Shown piece after piece: positions 7,793 through 15,855 of a DNA stretch of 64,000 nt. The notes under the pieces are model-generated. The model did no database searches and was not told the DNA's origin. It saw nothing but the letters and a program-made list of their open reading frames with translations. The position numbers and the translations under genes are program-made. Position 1 is the stretch's first letter, and the number at the start of each line of letters is the position of its first letter. Location of the stretch: contig NZ_RBZY01000005.1 in the NCBI RefSeq assembly GCF_004022425.1, positions 33,492 through 97,491 of the forward strand. Direction: 5' to 3'. This stretch comes from Microbacterium enclense (lineage in GTDB: Bacteria > Actinomycetota > Actinomycetes > Actinomycetales > Microbacteriaceae).

Positions 7793-9277
7793 TCAGACCC
7801 AGATGCCGCGATCGCGCAGCCACGTCGCGGGGTTGGTCGTCCCGCCCCACGGCGGATAGACCTCGAAGTGGAGGTGGCATCCGAACGAGTTGCCGGTCTG
7901 ACCGGTCGCCGCGATCTGCTGGCCGGCCGAGACACGCTGACCGTTGGAGACGTAGATACCGCCGGGGACGATGTGCGCGTACCCCGTGCCCGACCCGTCG
8001 TCGTGCTGGATGCGGATGTAGTTGCCGTAGCCGCCGTTGTAGCCGGCGTAGGTGACGCGGCCGCTCGCCGCGGCGTAGATCGGTGACCAGCAACTGGCGC
8101 CGAAGTCGAGGCCGAGATGCCACGTGCTCGCGCAGTAGCTCGCCCCGCACTGCCCGGAGCGAGGGCCGTAGCCCGAGGTCGTGCCGGCCGACGACGGACG
8201 CGCCCAGCCGGAGCCACCGACGTTGCCGCCGCCGCCACCGCTGTTGCCGCCACCGCCACCGCCGCCGCCGCTGTTGCCGCCGCCGCCACCTCCGCCGCCG
8301 CCTCCGCCGCCGTTGTTGGCTGCGGCGGCAGCAGCAGCAGCCGCCGCCGCGGCCGCCGCTGCCTCACGGGCTGCACGATCGCGCGCCTCGGCCTCTTCGC
8401 GGGCGCGGCGCTCGCGCTCTTCGCGTGCCTTCCGTTCCGCCTCGACGCCGGCCTGGTAGTCGGCGACGGTCTTCGCCGTCGTGTCCTGAAGGGCGGCGAG
8501 CTGGGCCTGCAGCGTGACCTGGTTCGCCTGCTGCTCGGCGAGAGCGGCCTGCGCGGCGTCGGCCGCCTGCTGCGCCGCGACCATCTTCTCTTCCGCGACC
8601 TTCTGCAGTCGGTCGCGCTCCGCCTTGGCGTCGTCCGCCTGGCTGCTGAGGTTCCTGGCGTTGTCGCGCGCGGCCACGGCCGCCGCGTACACCGAGCGGT
8701 TGCGCTCGAGCAGCTTGTCCATCGTGCCGAGCTTGGCGAGCAAGTCGTCGGCGGTGGCCGCCGAGCTCGAGAAGAAGAGGTCGAGCGACGTGTCGTCGCC
8801 GCCGCTGCGATAGAGCTGCGCGGCCACCTTGCCGGCCCTCGTCGCCGCCTCGGTCGCCTTGGCGGTCTCGGCATCCGCCTGCGCCCGGATCTGCTGCGAG
8901 CGGTAATCGGCATCGAAGAAGGCCTGCTGAGCCGCGTAGTACTCGTCGGCCCGCGCAACGACCTCGGCCTGCGTGCGCTCGACCTCGGATTGCAGCCCCG
9001 CGATCAGCCCCTGGATACGTGTGATCTCGGCGCCCTTGGCCGCTTCGTTCGCACGAGCAGCCTCGACGTCGGCCCACGACGGATAGTCGGCGGCGAACGC
9101 GGCCGACGAGGAGACGAGCGACGGGACGGTCGCTCCGAATGCGCCCAGCGCGACCGCACCGAACGCTCCGAGTCGGAGGGCACCGCGACGATCGATCGAG
9201 GGCCAGAGCCGCGCCCGCTCCGCAGGGGTAGGCGCGCAACCGCAGTCGTCCGCGCCGACGGGGGATTCAGGCGCCAC
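7793..9277 (-). CDS. Secreted M23 family peptidase with coiled coil and Gly-rich linker
   Basis: 494 aa. Residues 29-62 look like a twin-arginine signal (DRRGALRLG, hydrophobic stretch, AFA before ADYPSW) after an unusual Cys-containing leader. A long Ala/Glu/Gln coiled coil follows (about 65-300), then an Ala run (about 302-316) and a Gly/Asn-rich linker (about 319-354). The C-terminal domain is a LytM/M23 metallopeptidase with HLGLDFG and HLHFEVY (zinc ligands) and GYAHIVPG. The architecture matches EnvC/RipA-like hydrolase activators or septal endopeptidases that act on peptidoglycan outside the membrane. All expected catalytic histidines are present, so it is probably active. Confidence 0.88.
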   Translation of the reverse strand: MAPESPVGADDCGCAPTPAERARLWPSIDRRGALRLGAFGAVALGAFGATVPSLVSSSAAFAADYPSWADVEAARANEAAKGAEITRIQGLIAGLQSEVERTQAEVVARADEYYAAQQAFFDADYRSQQIRAQADAETAKATEAATRAGKVAAQLYRSGGDDTSLDLFFSSSAATADDLLAKLGTMDKLLERNRSVYAAAVAARDNARNLSSQADDAKAERDRLQKVAEEKMVAAQQAADAAQAALAEQQANQVTLQAQLAALQDTTAKTVADYQAGVEAERKAREERERRAREEAEARDRAAREAAAAAAAAAAAAAAANNGGGGGGGGGGGGNSGGGGGGGGNSGGGGGNVGGSGWARPSSAGTTSGYGPRSGQCGASYCASTWHLGLDFGASCWSPIYAAASGRVTYAGYNGGYGNYIRIQHDDGSGTGYAHIVPGGIYVSNGQRVSAGQQIAATGQTGNSFGCHLHFEVYPPWGGTTNPATWLRDRGIWV

Positions 9278-9415
9278 GGGAATACCTCATCTCACCGGTT
9301 CGCAACTCGCACCACAGTAGCAACACGAATCACACGAACAACAGGGCGAGTTCCCGCTGCCGCGGCCCAGTCTGACGCCTCGACACGCCAGGCCGACGCA
9401 GCGCCACGCCCCGGA

Positions 9416-9445
9416 TTGGCAATCTCGAACATCATGAAGTAGGCT
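9416..9445 (+). promoter_or_regulatory. Promoter of the tRNA Glu-Asp-Phe operon
   Basis: TTGGCA (9416-9421) and TAGGCT (9440-9445) are separated by 18 bases, a good sigma-70-type promoter for this genome. Start of transcription is expected near 9452, about 42 bases before tRNA-Glu. Nothing else is recognised between the peptidase start (9277) and the first tRNA. Confidence 0.65.
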
Positions 9446-9493
9446 CGGTCGTCGGCAAGCGAGCTCGGAAACCTCGAGTTTCAGGGTTCATCC

Positions 9494-9566
9494 GGCCCCA
9501 TCGTTTAGCGGCCTAGGACGCCGCCCTTTCACGGCGGTAGCACGGGTTCGAATCCCGTTGGGGTCA
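9494..9566 (+). tRNA. tRNA-Glu (TTC)
   Basis: Cloverleaf with acceptor GGCCCCA/TGGGGTC (one G-T pair), anticodon stem CCGCC/GGCGG, loop CTTTCAC with anticodon TTC at 9528-9530, and T-arm ACGGGTTCGAATCCCGT. CCA is not encoded. First of three tandem tRNAs. Confidence 0.97.
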
Positions 9567-9592
9567 CTCGCCGGTCACAATTAAACAAGCAT

Positions 9593-9666
9593 GGCCCTGT
9601 AGCGCAGTTGGTTAGCGTGCCGCCCTGTCACGGCGGAGGTCGCGGGTTCAAGTCCCGTCAGGGTCG
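9593..9666 (+). tRNA. tRNA-Asp (GTC)
   Basis: Acceptor GGCCCTG/CAGGGTC, anticodon stem CCGCC/GGCGG, loop CTGTCAC with GTC at 9627-9629, T-arm GCGGGTTCAAGTCCCGT. CCA not encoded. Its anticodon arm is almost identical to that of the preceding tRNA-Glu. Confidence 0.97.
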
Positions 9667-9730
9667 CTCCATAGCGACGGGCCTTCTTTCGAGGAGGCCT
9701 TTCGTCTAGGAAGCGGCAGACATGCCGCTC

Positions 9731-9803
9731 GGCTCTGTAGCTCAGTTGGTAGAGCGTTCGACTGAAAATCGAAAGGTCACCGGATCGATGCCGGTCGGAG
9801 CCA
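9731..9803 (+). tRNA. tRNA-Phe (GAA)
   Basis: Acceptor GGCTCTG/CGGAGCC, anticodon stem TTCGA/TCGAA, loop CTGAAAA with GAA at 9764-9766, T-arm CCGGATCGATGCCGG. CCA not encoded. The Glu-Asp-Phe order is common in actinobacteria. Confidence 0.97.
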
Positions 9804-9806
9804 CTG

Positions 9807-9844
9807 GAACCCTCGCGTAGCTTCTACATCGCGGGGGTTCTTTC
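9807..9844. terminator. Terminator after tRNA-Phe
   Basis: GAACCC-T-CGCG pairs with CGCG-G-GGGTTC, followed by TTTC. It closes the tRNA operon and also faces the end of the convergent chrA gene. Confidence 0.75.
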
Positions 9845-9888
9845 AATTCCCGGCGCGGAGGCGTCCCCTGATTTTGCACGCGCTGCGC

Positions 9889-11082
9889 TCAGACCAGCGC
9901 GAGCAGGACGCCGCCGACGGCCCCCACGATCACCACGATCCACGCGGGAATGCGGAACGCCGTCAGCAGCACGAAGCCGACGAGCGCGAGCACGAACGGT
10001 CCGGGTCCTGTGACGGCGGTGGTGAACACCGGCGAATAGAGAGCGGCCCCCAGGATGCCGACGACGGCCGCGTTCGCCCCGCGCATGGCCGCACGCACCC
10101 AAGGCCTCTCGCGCAGCGCGTCCCAGAAGGGCAGCACCCCCACGAGGATGAGGAACCCGGGCAGGAAGATCGCCGCGAGCGCGACGGCCGCGCCCACGAT
10201 CCCGCCGGGACCGACGGCCGAGACCGAGCCGAGGTACGCCGCGAAGGTGAAGAGCGGACCGGGTACCGCCTGCGCGGCGCCGTAGCCCGCGAGGAAGGCG
10301 TCGGGCGACACCCATCCCGTCTGCACGACCTCGGCCTGCAGCAGCGGCAGGACCACGTGCCCGCCGCCGAACACCAGGGCGCCGGAGCGGAAGAAGGCGT
10401 CGGCGAGCGTGATCACGCCCGAGCCCGTCGCGGCCGCGAGCACGGGGAGTCCGACGAGCGCCAGGGCGGCGACGGCCAGGCAGCCGATCCCGACCGCGCG
10501 CGACACCCCGAACGACGGCAGCGACTCCCCCGGCTGCTCCGCGGCGCCACGCAGCAGCACGAGTCCCGCCACGATGCCGATAGCCAGGGCCCCCACCTGC
10601 CCGACGGACCCCGGTGCGAAGATCGCGAGGGCGGCGGCGACCACGGCGACCCCGGCACGCGGAGCGTCCGGGGTGAGTGAGCGCGCCATCCCCCAGACGG
10701 CCTGAGCGACGATGGCGACCGCGACGATCTTCAGACCGTCCAGGATGCCGTCACCCACCGGGCCGCCGAACAGGGACGCCCCGGCGGCGAACGCGACGAG
10801 CAGCACCGCCGACGGCAGGGTGAAGGCCAGGAACGCGGCGACGGCGCCGAGGAAACCGGCCCGCTGCAGACCCATCGCGAAGCCGACCTGGCTGGACGCG
10901 GGGCCCGGGAGGAATTGGCAGAGCGCGACCAGGTCGGCGTAGGCGCGGTCGTCCATCCACCGCCGGCGGCTGACGAGGTCGTCGCGGAAGTAGCCGAGAT
11001 GAGCGATCGGCCCGCCGAACGAGGTCACGCCCAGGCGCAGGAAGGCGAGGAAGACCTCGGAGACGGTGCCGGCTCGTGTCAT
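9889..11082 (-). CDS. chrA: Chromate transporter, ChrA family
   Basis: 397 aa membrane protein of the two-domain (long-chain) CHR family. The N-terminal half starts with FLRLGVTSFGGPIAHLGYF and contains CQFLPGPASSQVGFAMG. The C-terminal half repeats the plan with FFRSGALVFGGGHVVLPLL and QAVPGPLFTFAAYLG. The family exports chromate, probably driven by the proton gradient, lowering cytoplasmic chromate. No chromate regulator lies beside it. Sulfate or other anions are possible alternatives. Confidence 0.9.
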   Translation of the reverse strand: MTRAGTVSEVFLAFLRLGVTSFGGPIAHLGYFRDDLVSRRRWMDDRAYADLVALCQFLPGPASSQVGFAMGLQRAGFLGAVAAFLAFTLPSAVLLVAFAAGASLFGGPVGDGILDGLKIVAVAIVAQAVWGMARSLTPDAPRAGVAVVAAALAIFAPGSVGQVGALAIGIVAGLVLLRGAAEQPGESLPSFGVSRAVGIGCLAVAALALVGLPVLAAATGSGVITLADAFFRSGALVFGGGHVVLPLLQAEVVQTGWVSPDAFLAGYGAAQAVPGPLFTFAAYLGSVSAVGPGGIVGAAVALAAIFLPGFLILVGVLPFWDALRERPWVRAAMRGANAAVVGILGAALYSPVFTTAVTGPGPFVLALVGFVLLTAFRIPAWIVVIVGAVGGVLLALV

Positions 11083-11127
11083 CCGTTCTTCCTAACGTCG
11101 GCGGGGAAACGGCGGGTGAATCGACGA

Positions 11128-12084
11128 TCAGCCGCGCGGGGGCCGTAGGAGCGTGTCGACGAGGCGGAGGGTCTGCGCCGTCCGGTCCTGGTCGGTCGTG
11201 ACGTCGGCCCCGCGGATGGCGTCGCGGAAGCGCTCGACCTCGCCGATCATCGGGTTCTCGGGTGCCTCGACCACGATGGTCTCGGCCGCCCCTCCACGCG
11301 GGGCCAGGACCAGCCGCCGTGGTGCGTCGATCGCATCGATCGTCAGGGAGGCGTCCTCGCCCTGGATCTCGCTCGGCAGGGCCGTATCGGTGATCTTCGA
11401 CCAGGCCACGTCCGCCACGACGTCGTCGTACTCGGCGATGGCGCTGCCCAGTCCGTCCGTGCCCGAGGCGATGCCGACCCGTGCCCCCGTGATCGACGTC
11501 GGTTCACCGAACAGCTGGACGAGCGCGTGCAGCGGATAGACGCCGAGGTCGCGCAGCGCACTGCCGCCCAGGGACGGATCGAAGATGTTGGTCTGCTCTC
11601 CCGCGAGCACGTGATCGTAGCGCGCGGAGCGCTTCTCGTACCGGAACGAGATCCGCCGCACACGGCCGACCCGCGGCAGCACAGCCTGGATGGCCCGGAT
11701 GCCGGGGTCGTAGGCCGTGCGCATCGCTTCCAGGAGCACGACCCTGCGCTCACGCGCGCGCCCGACGAGGTCGTCCCACTCGGGGGCCGTGAGGGTCGCC
11801 GGCTTCTCGACGAGCACCGGGATGCCGGCATCCACTGCCGTCCGCACCTGCGCGGCGTGCACGGCGTTGGGGCTGGCGAGATAGACGGCGTCGACGTCGC
11901 CCGACGCGAGCAACGCCTCCAGGCCGACGGCGGTGCCCGCGGCACCGACGCGATCGGCGAACTCCGAGGCCCGGCCCGCGTCGCGTGACGCGACGCGGCC
12001 GAGCGCGACACCGTCGACGGCGTGGACGGCGTCTGCGAGACGCTCGGAGATGGAACTGGTGCCGACGATGCCGATGCGGATCAT
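11128..12084 (-). CDS. Gfo/Idh/MocA family oxidoreductase
   Basis: 318 aa. The N-terminal Rossmann motif is GIVGTSSISERL (about 5-16), and LVEKPATL carries the family EKP lysine. The C-terminal half is the mixed alpha/beta substrate domain. It binds NAD(P) and probably oxidises or reduces a sugar or cyclitol derivative. I chose the ATG at 12084, where the Rossmann fold begins; upstream codons in the same frame encode no recognisable domain. It has no close operon partner, so the substrate is unknown. Confidence 0.85.
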   Translation of the reverse strand: MIRIGIVGTSSISERLADAVHAVDGVALGRVASRDAGRASEFADRVGAAGTAVGLEALLASGDVDAVYLASPNAVHAAQVRTAVDAGIPVLVEKPATLTAPEWDDLVGRARERRVVLLEAMRTAYDPGIRAIQAVLPRVGRVRRISFRYEKRSARYDHVLAGEQTNIFDPSLGGSALRDLGVYPLHALVQLFGEPTSITGARVGIASGTDGLGSAIAEYDDVVADVAWSKITDTALPSEIQGEDASLTIDAIDAPRRLVLAPRGGAAETIVVEAPENPMIGEVERFRDAIRGADVTTDQDRTAQTLRLVDTLLRPPRG

Positions 12085-12197
12085 GTCCCCATCTTCGCGC
12101 CCCGATTCTCCGCACGCCCCATCCGGGTCTGCGTGAAACGTCCCGCTAGGATCGCCCTGATCGTGGGGACGATCACCACACGCGGGGGGAAGATCCG

Positions 12198-13349
12198 ATG
12201 ACCACGCGCGCGCAACGACGCCGCCGGATGTCGCGGCGCGCACGGCTGCGCCGCACGATCACCGCGCTGGTCGCGGTGGCGCTCCTCGTCGGCGGCGTGA
12301 CGGCCTTCGCGGTCCTGCGCGATCCGGCCACGCCGTCCGCGGAGGCGAAGCCGACGGCCACAGCACCATCGCCCCCTGCCCCGACCCCGCTCCCGACGCC
12401 CCTCACACCGGCGCAGAAGCTGCTCGGCACGACGAGCGACCCGACGGCCTGCGCGGTGTCGTTCGCGGGCGACGGCCTCGCCCTCGACCCTCAGCTCGAG
12501 ACCCAGGACCTGCGCTACGACCGGCTTCCGATCCCGCAGATCGACGGGCGTGTCTTCGCGGGGTGGTACGCCACCGCCGCGGACGCGGCCGCGCTCTCGA
12601 TTCCGGGACGGGTCAACGGCGCCGATCTCGTTTCCTGCACGGGCCGTCAGAAGACGCTCTTCGGCGCCTGGACCACACCCGAGGCGAATGCGGCGGAGGA
12701 CGCCGGCATCCCGATTCTGATGTACCACCAGTTCACGCGACGGCCCGAAGGAGAAGACGGATGGCTTCGCGCGAACTACATCCACGTCGGCGACTTCGAC
12801 GCGCAGATGGCCTACATCCAGGAATCAGGCTTCTATCTGCCCACGTGGGACGAGCTGAGCGCATTCATCGACGGGACGCTCTTCCTCCCCGCGCACTCGG
12901 TCGTCATCACCGACGACGACGCCGACAGCTCCTGGCTGGAACTCGCCGCACCGATCGTCGACGGTCGCCACCTCCTCACCACCTCGTTCGTCATCACCTC
13001 CGCGCGCAGCGAGGGCACGCCCAACCGGTTCGTCCTGCAGCGCTCTCACACGCATGACATGCATCGGGCGGGGGCGAGCGGGAAGGGCCGCATGGTCGAC
13101 GAGGATGCCGCCACCATCGCCGCGGACCTCGAGCAGTCGGCCATGATCCTCGGCGCGAAAGAGGTCGTGGCGTATCCCTTCGGGCACTACGACGACACGA
13201 CCAAGGAGGGTCTGCGGCAGGCCGGGTTCGAACTCGGCCGCACGGTCGAGCACGGGTACGTGCACGTCGGAAAAGACAAGCTGGCGCTGCCCGTGATCCG
13301 GATGAACTACGGCATGACCGTCGAGGATCTGAGGGATGCCATCGGCTGA
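12198..13349 (+). CDS. Membrane-anchored polysaccharide deacetylase-like protein
   Basis: 383 aa. An Arg-rich N-terminus and one membrane segment (about 20-45) are followed by a Thr/Pro-rich linker. A NodB-like fold spans about 170-380, with ILMYHQF, ITDDDAD in place of the usual TFDDG, RSHTHDMH as the His-rich metal motif, and YPFGHYDD. Such enzymes remove N- or O-acetyl groups from peptidoglycan or exopolysaccharide outside the cell. The altered first motif keeps adjacent aspartates, so activity is plausible but not certain. GGGGAAG lies before the ATG. The glycosyltransferase that follows may act on the same polymer. Confidence 0.8.
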   Translation: MTTRAQRRRRMSRRARLRRTITALVAVALLVGGVTAFAVLRDPATPSAEAKPTATAPSPPAPTPLPTPLTPAQKLLGTTSDPTACAVSFAGDGLALDPQLETQDLRYDRLPIPQIDGRVFAGWYATAADAAALSIPGRVNGADLVSCTGRQKTLFGAWTTPEANAAEDAGIPILMYHQFTRRPEGEDGWLRANYIHVGDFDAQMAYIQESGFYLPTWDELSAFIDGTLFLPAHSVVITDDDADSSWLELAAPIVDGRHLLTTSFVITSARSEGTPNRFVLQRSHTHDMHRAGASGKGRMVDEDAATIAADLEQSAMILGAKEVVAYPFGHYDDTTKEGLRQAGFELGRTVEHGYVHVGKDKLALPVIRMNYGMTVEDLRDAIG

Positions 13350-13484
13350 CGGTCGCCCGCTACGCCCCGGTCACGCGGATGAACGCCCCGCTAGCTCTCA
13401 GCTAAATAATCCACAATGCTCATTTGGGCACGCGTCGGCCGTTCTACGCTGTGTATCCCCGGCTTCACCGAAACGCGAGCACTC

Positions 13485-14609
13485 ATGGACCTATCCGTCA
13501 TCGTTCCGACCTTCAACGAGGGTCCGAACGTCGCCGAACTCGTCCGTCGAACGACGGCCGCGCTGCCCGGTCGCGCCGTGGAGATCATCTTCGTCGACGA
13601 CTCGACCGACGACACTCCCGACATCATCCGCGCCGTCGCCGCCCAGTCCTCCGTTCCCGTCCGGCTCTTCCACCGCGACCAGCCCGTGGGCGGCCTCGGC
13701 GGAGCAGTCGTCGAGGGCATCCGGGCTGCGACATCCGATTTCTGTGTCGTCATGGACGGCGATCTGCAGCACCCGCCGGAGGTCATCGCCGAGTTGCTGT
13801 CGCGCGCCGAGGTCGGCGACGCCGACGTCGTCGTCGCCTCCCGCTACATCGCGGGCGGCACGTCCGATGGACTCGCGAACGCGGTACGCACCCTGGTCTC
13901 GCGGGGGTCGACGATGCTGACCAAGGCGATGTTCCCGCGGAAGCTGCACAATTGCTCCGACCCGATGACCGGCTTCTTCCTCATCGACCGCCGTGCGCTC
14001 GACGTCGAAGACCTGCGTCCGCGCGGGTTCAAGATCCTCCTCGAGATCCTCGCGCGCAAGCAGATGCGGGTGGCCGAGGTGCCGTTCTCGTTCGCCCCCC
14101 GCTTCGCCGGTGAGTCGAAGGCCTCGTTCAGCCAGGGCCTGCGGTTCCTGACCCAGTTGACCATGCTGCGGTTCGGCAGGATGTCGGCGTTCGCGGTGGT
14201 CGGCGGCCTCGGGGCGGTGGCCAACCTCCTCATCACCTGGGGGCTGACCACTCTCGGCGTGCAGTACCTCATCGCCTCGGTGATCGCGAGCGTTCTGACC
14301 ATCATCGGCAACTTCCTCGCGCTCGAGTACCTCGTCTTCGCCGACATGCGCGCCGAATCCGGTCTCATGCGGCACCGGTTCCTCAAGTCGTTCACGTTCA
14401 ACGGCATCGAGGCGATCGTGCGCATCCCGTTGCTGTGGCTGCTCGTGAGCGCGGCGCACCTCCACGTGGTGATCGCGACGGCTCTGACACTCATCGCCGC
14501 CTTCGTCGTCCGCTTCGTCTACCACGCGCTGGTCGTCTACGCGCCGAAGAAGAACCGGCTCTCGCGCCTCCCCCTCCCCGAGACGCTCGAGGACGAGCTG
14601 ACCGCCTGA
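13485..14609 (+). CDS. GT2 glycosyltransferase fused to a GtrA-like membrane domain
   Basis: 374 aa. The N-terminal 220 residues are a polyprenyl-phosphate glycosyltransferase domain (VIVPTFNEG, VDDSTDDT, VMDGDLQHPPE), similar to dolichol-phosphate mannose synthase. The C-terminal 130 residues contain four predicted membrane segments of the GtrA type, starting FAVVGGLGAVANLL. It probably makes a polyprenyl-phosphate sugar and may help flip it for glycosylation of wall polymers or proteins. The ATG at 13485 is where the conserved domain begins. A TACGCT -10-like element lies 37 bases before it. Confidence 0.88.
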   Translation: MDLSVIVPTFNEGPNVAELVRRTTAALPGRAVEIIFVDDSTDDTPDIIRAVAAQSSVPVRLFHRDQPVGGLGGAVVEGIRAATSDFCVVMDGDLQHPPEVIAELLSRAEVGDADVVVASRYIAGGTSDGLANAVRTLVSRGSTMLTKAMFPRKLHNCSDPMTGFFLIDRRALDVEDLRPRGFKILLEILARKQMRVAEVPFSFAPRFAGESKASFSQGLRFLTQLTMLRFGRMSAFAVVGGLGAVANLLITWGLTTLGVQYLIASVIASVLTIIGNFLALEYLVFADMRAESGLMRHRFLKSFTFNGIEAIVRIPLLWLLVSAAHLHVVIATALTLIAAFVVRFVYHALVVYAPKKNRLSRLPLPETLEDELTA

Positions 14610-14653
14610 CGGCCTCCGAGCCGCGGCTCGTCTCGGCGGCGTACGCTGGAAGC

Positions 14654-14908
14654 ATGTCCGACGCATCCATCCGCATGTTCGGCGCCGACTGGTGCCGTGA
14701 TTGCATTCGTACGAAGAAGCAGCTCGACGACCTGGGCGTCGCCTACGAGTACGTCGATCTGGTGGCCGACCCCGCCGCGGCCGACGTGGCGAAGGAGATC
14801 TCGGGCCGCACGAACATCCCGGTCGTGGTCTACCCCGACGCCTCGCACCACGTCGAGCCGTCCAACGCCGACGTCGAGGCCAAGCTCCGCGAGCTCTCGC
14901 TGATCTGA
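14654..14908 (+). CDS. Glutaredoxin-like protein (mycoredoxin type)
   Basis: 84 aa. A thioredoxin-fold glutaredoxin has its CxxC at C14-R-D-C17 (ADWCRDC) and the cis-proline loop NIPVVVYPD. Mycoredoxins reduce mycothiol-mixed disulfides in actinobacteria. TACGCT ends six bases before the ATG with no ribosome site, so the gene is probably transcribed leaderless. Confidence 0.85.
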   Translation: MSDASIRMFGADWCRDCIRTKKQLDDLGVAYEYVDLVADPAAADVAKEISGRTNIPVVVYPDASHHVEPSNADVEAKLRELSLI

Positions 14909-14919
14909 CCCCGCCCCCG

Positions 14920-15855
14920 ATGCTCACCGCCGCGTGGCCGGTCCGCCGACACGCGACCGGTGAGATGGGAACGGCGCTCCCGGCATTCGTCGATCACCAC
15001 GTGCACACGCACCTGGTCGACACACCCGCACTGCCGGCGCGAGGGATCGCCGCCGTCGTCGATCTCGGCGGAGATCCGGCGTACCTCGCTCGGCACGCGT
15101 CCGGGCTCCCGCGCGTTGCCTTCGCCGGGGCCTTCCTCACCGTGCCGGATGGGTACCCGACCGGGCGTTCTTGGGCACCGGATGCCATCGTGCACCGGGT
15201 CTCGAACCCGTCCCGGCACCCCGGGGAACCGGGCGGAGCCCGCACCGCGGTCGATGCTCAGGCCGACGCCGGCGCGTCCGTCATCAAAGTGGCTCTGAAC
15301 GCCGACGCGGGGCCGGTGCCCTCCGACGAGATTCTCGCGGCCATCATCGCCGCCGCTGCCGAGCGAGGCCTGGACGTGGTCGCCCACGCGCAGGGGACGG
15401 GGCAGGTCGAACGGGCGATCGAGGCGGGTTTCGCAGCTCTCGCGCACGCGCCGTTCGACGACTCGCTGTCGCGACGACTCATCGCCCGGGCCGCCGATGC
15501 CGGACAGATCTGGATCTCGACGATCGACATCCACCGCGGGTCCGCCCGCGCCCGGACCGTCGCCCACCTCAGTGCCTTCGCGGCGCGGGGTGGGCGCGTC
15601 CTCTACGGCACCGATCTCGGAAACGGCCCACTCCCTGTCGGCGTCAATCGCCGCGAGCTCCTCGCTCTGCAGGAGGCGGGGATCCGCGGCGATGCGCTCG
15701 TGGCATCCCTCACCGACGCCTGGCCCGCGCGCTCCGGCATCGACGCCGTCCGCAGCTTCATCGCCGGCCCTGCCCCCACCGACCGCGACGACCTCGCCAC
15801 GTGGTTGTCGCACGCGGTCGTCGTCCCGACCGAGGAGCTCACCCGTGTCGACTGA
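14920..15855 (+). CDS. Amidohydrolase superfamily protein
   Basis: 311 aa (296 if the ATG at 14965 is used; neither start has a clear ribosome site). The metal motif is FVDHHVHTH at the beginning of the barrel, followed by IKVAL (bridging-lysine candidate), VVAHAQGTG and LAHAPFDD histidines, and YGTDLGN with the catalytic-type aspartate. It should hydrolyse an amide or related bond with bound metal. The kynureninase start lies inside its 3' end (11-base overlap), indicating coupled translation and a common pathway. It may act on formylkynurenine or another kynurenine-pathway amide in place of the usual formamidase; that is inference. Confidence 0.75.
   Translation: MLTAAWPVRRHATGEMGTALPAFVDHHVHTHLVDTPALPARGIAAVVDLGGDPAYLARHASGLPRVAFAGAFLTVPDGYPTGRSWAPDAIVHRVSNPSRHPGEPGGARTAVDAQADAGASVIKVALNADAGPVPSDEILAAIIAAAAERGLDVVAHAQGTGQVERAIEAGFAALAHAPFDDSLSRRLIARAADAGQIWISTIDIHRGSARARTVAHLSAFAARGGRVLYGTDLGNGPLPVGVNRRELLALQEAGIRGDALVASLTDAWPARSGIDAVRSFIAGPAPTDRDDLATWLSHAVVVPTEELTRVD

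Noticed and set aside
9667..9730. Separate terminator between tRNA-Asp and tRNA-Phe
   Set aside because: A weak GGCCTTC/GAGGAGGCC hairpin and a GCGGCA/TGCCGC hairpin exist, but they are more likely processing spacers within one tRNA operon.
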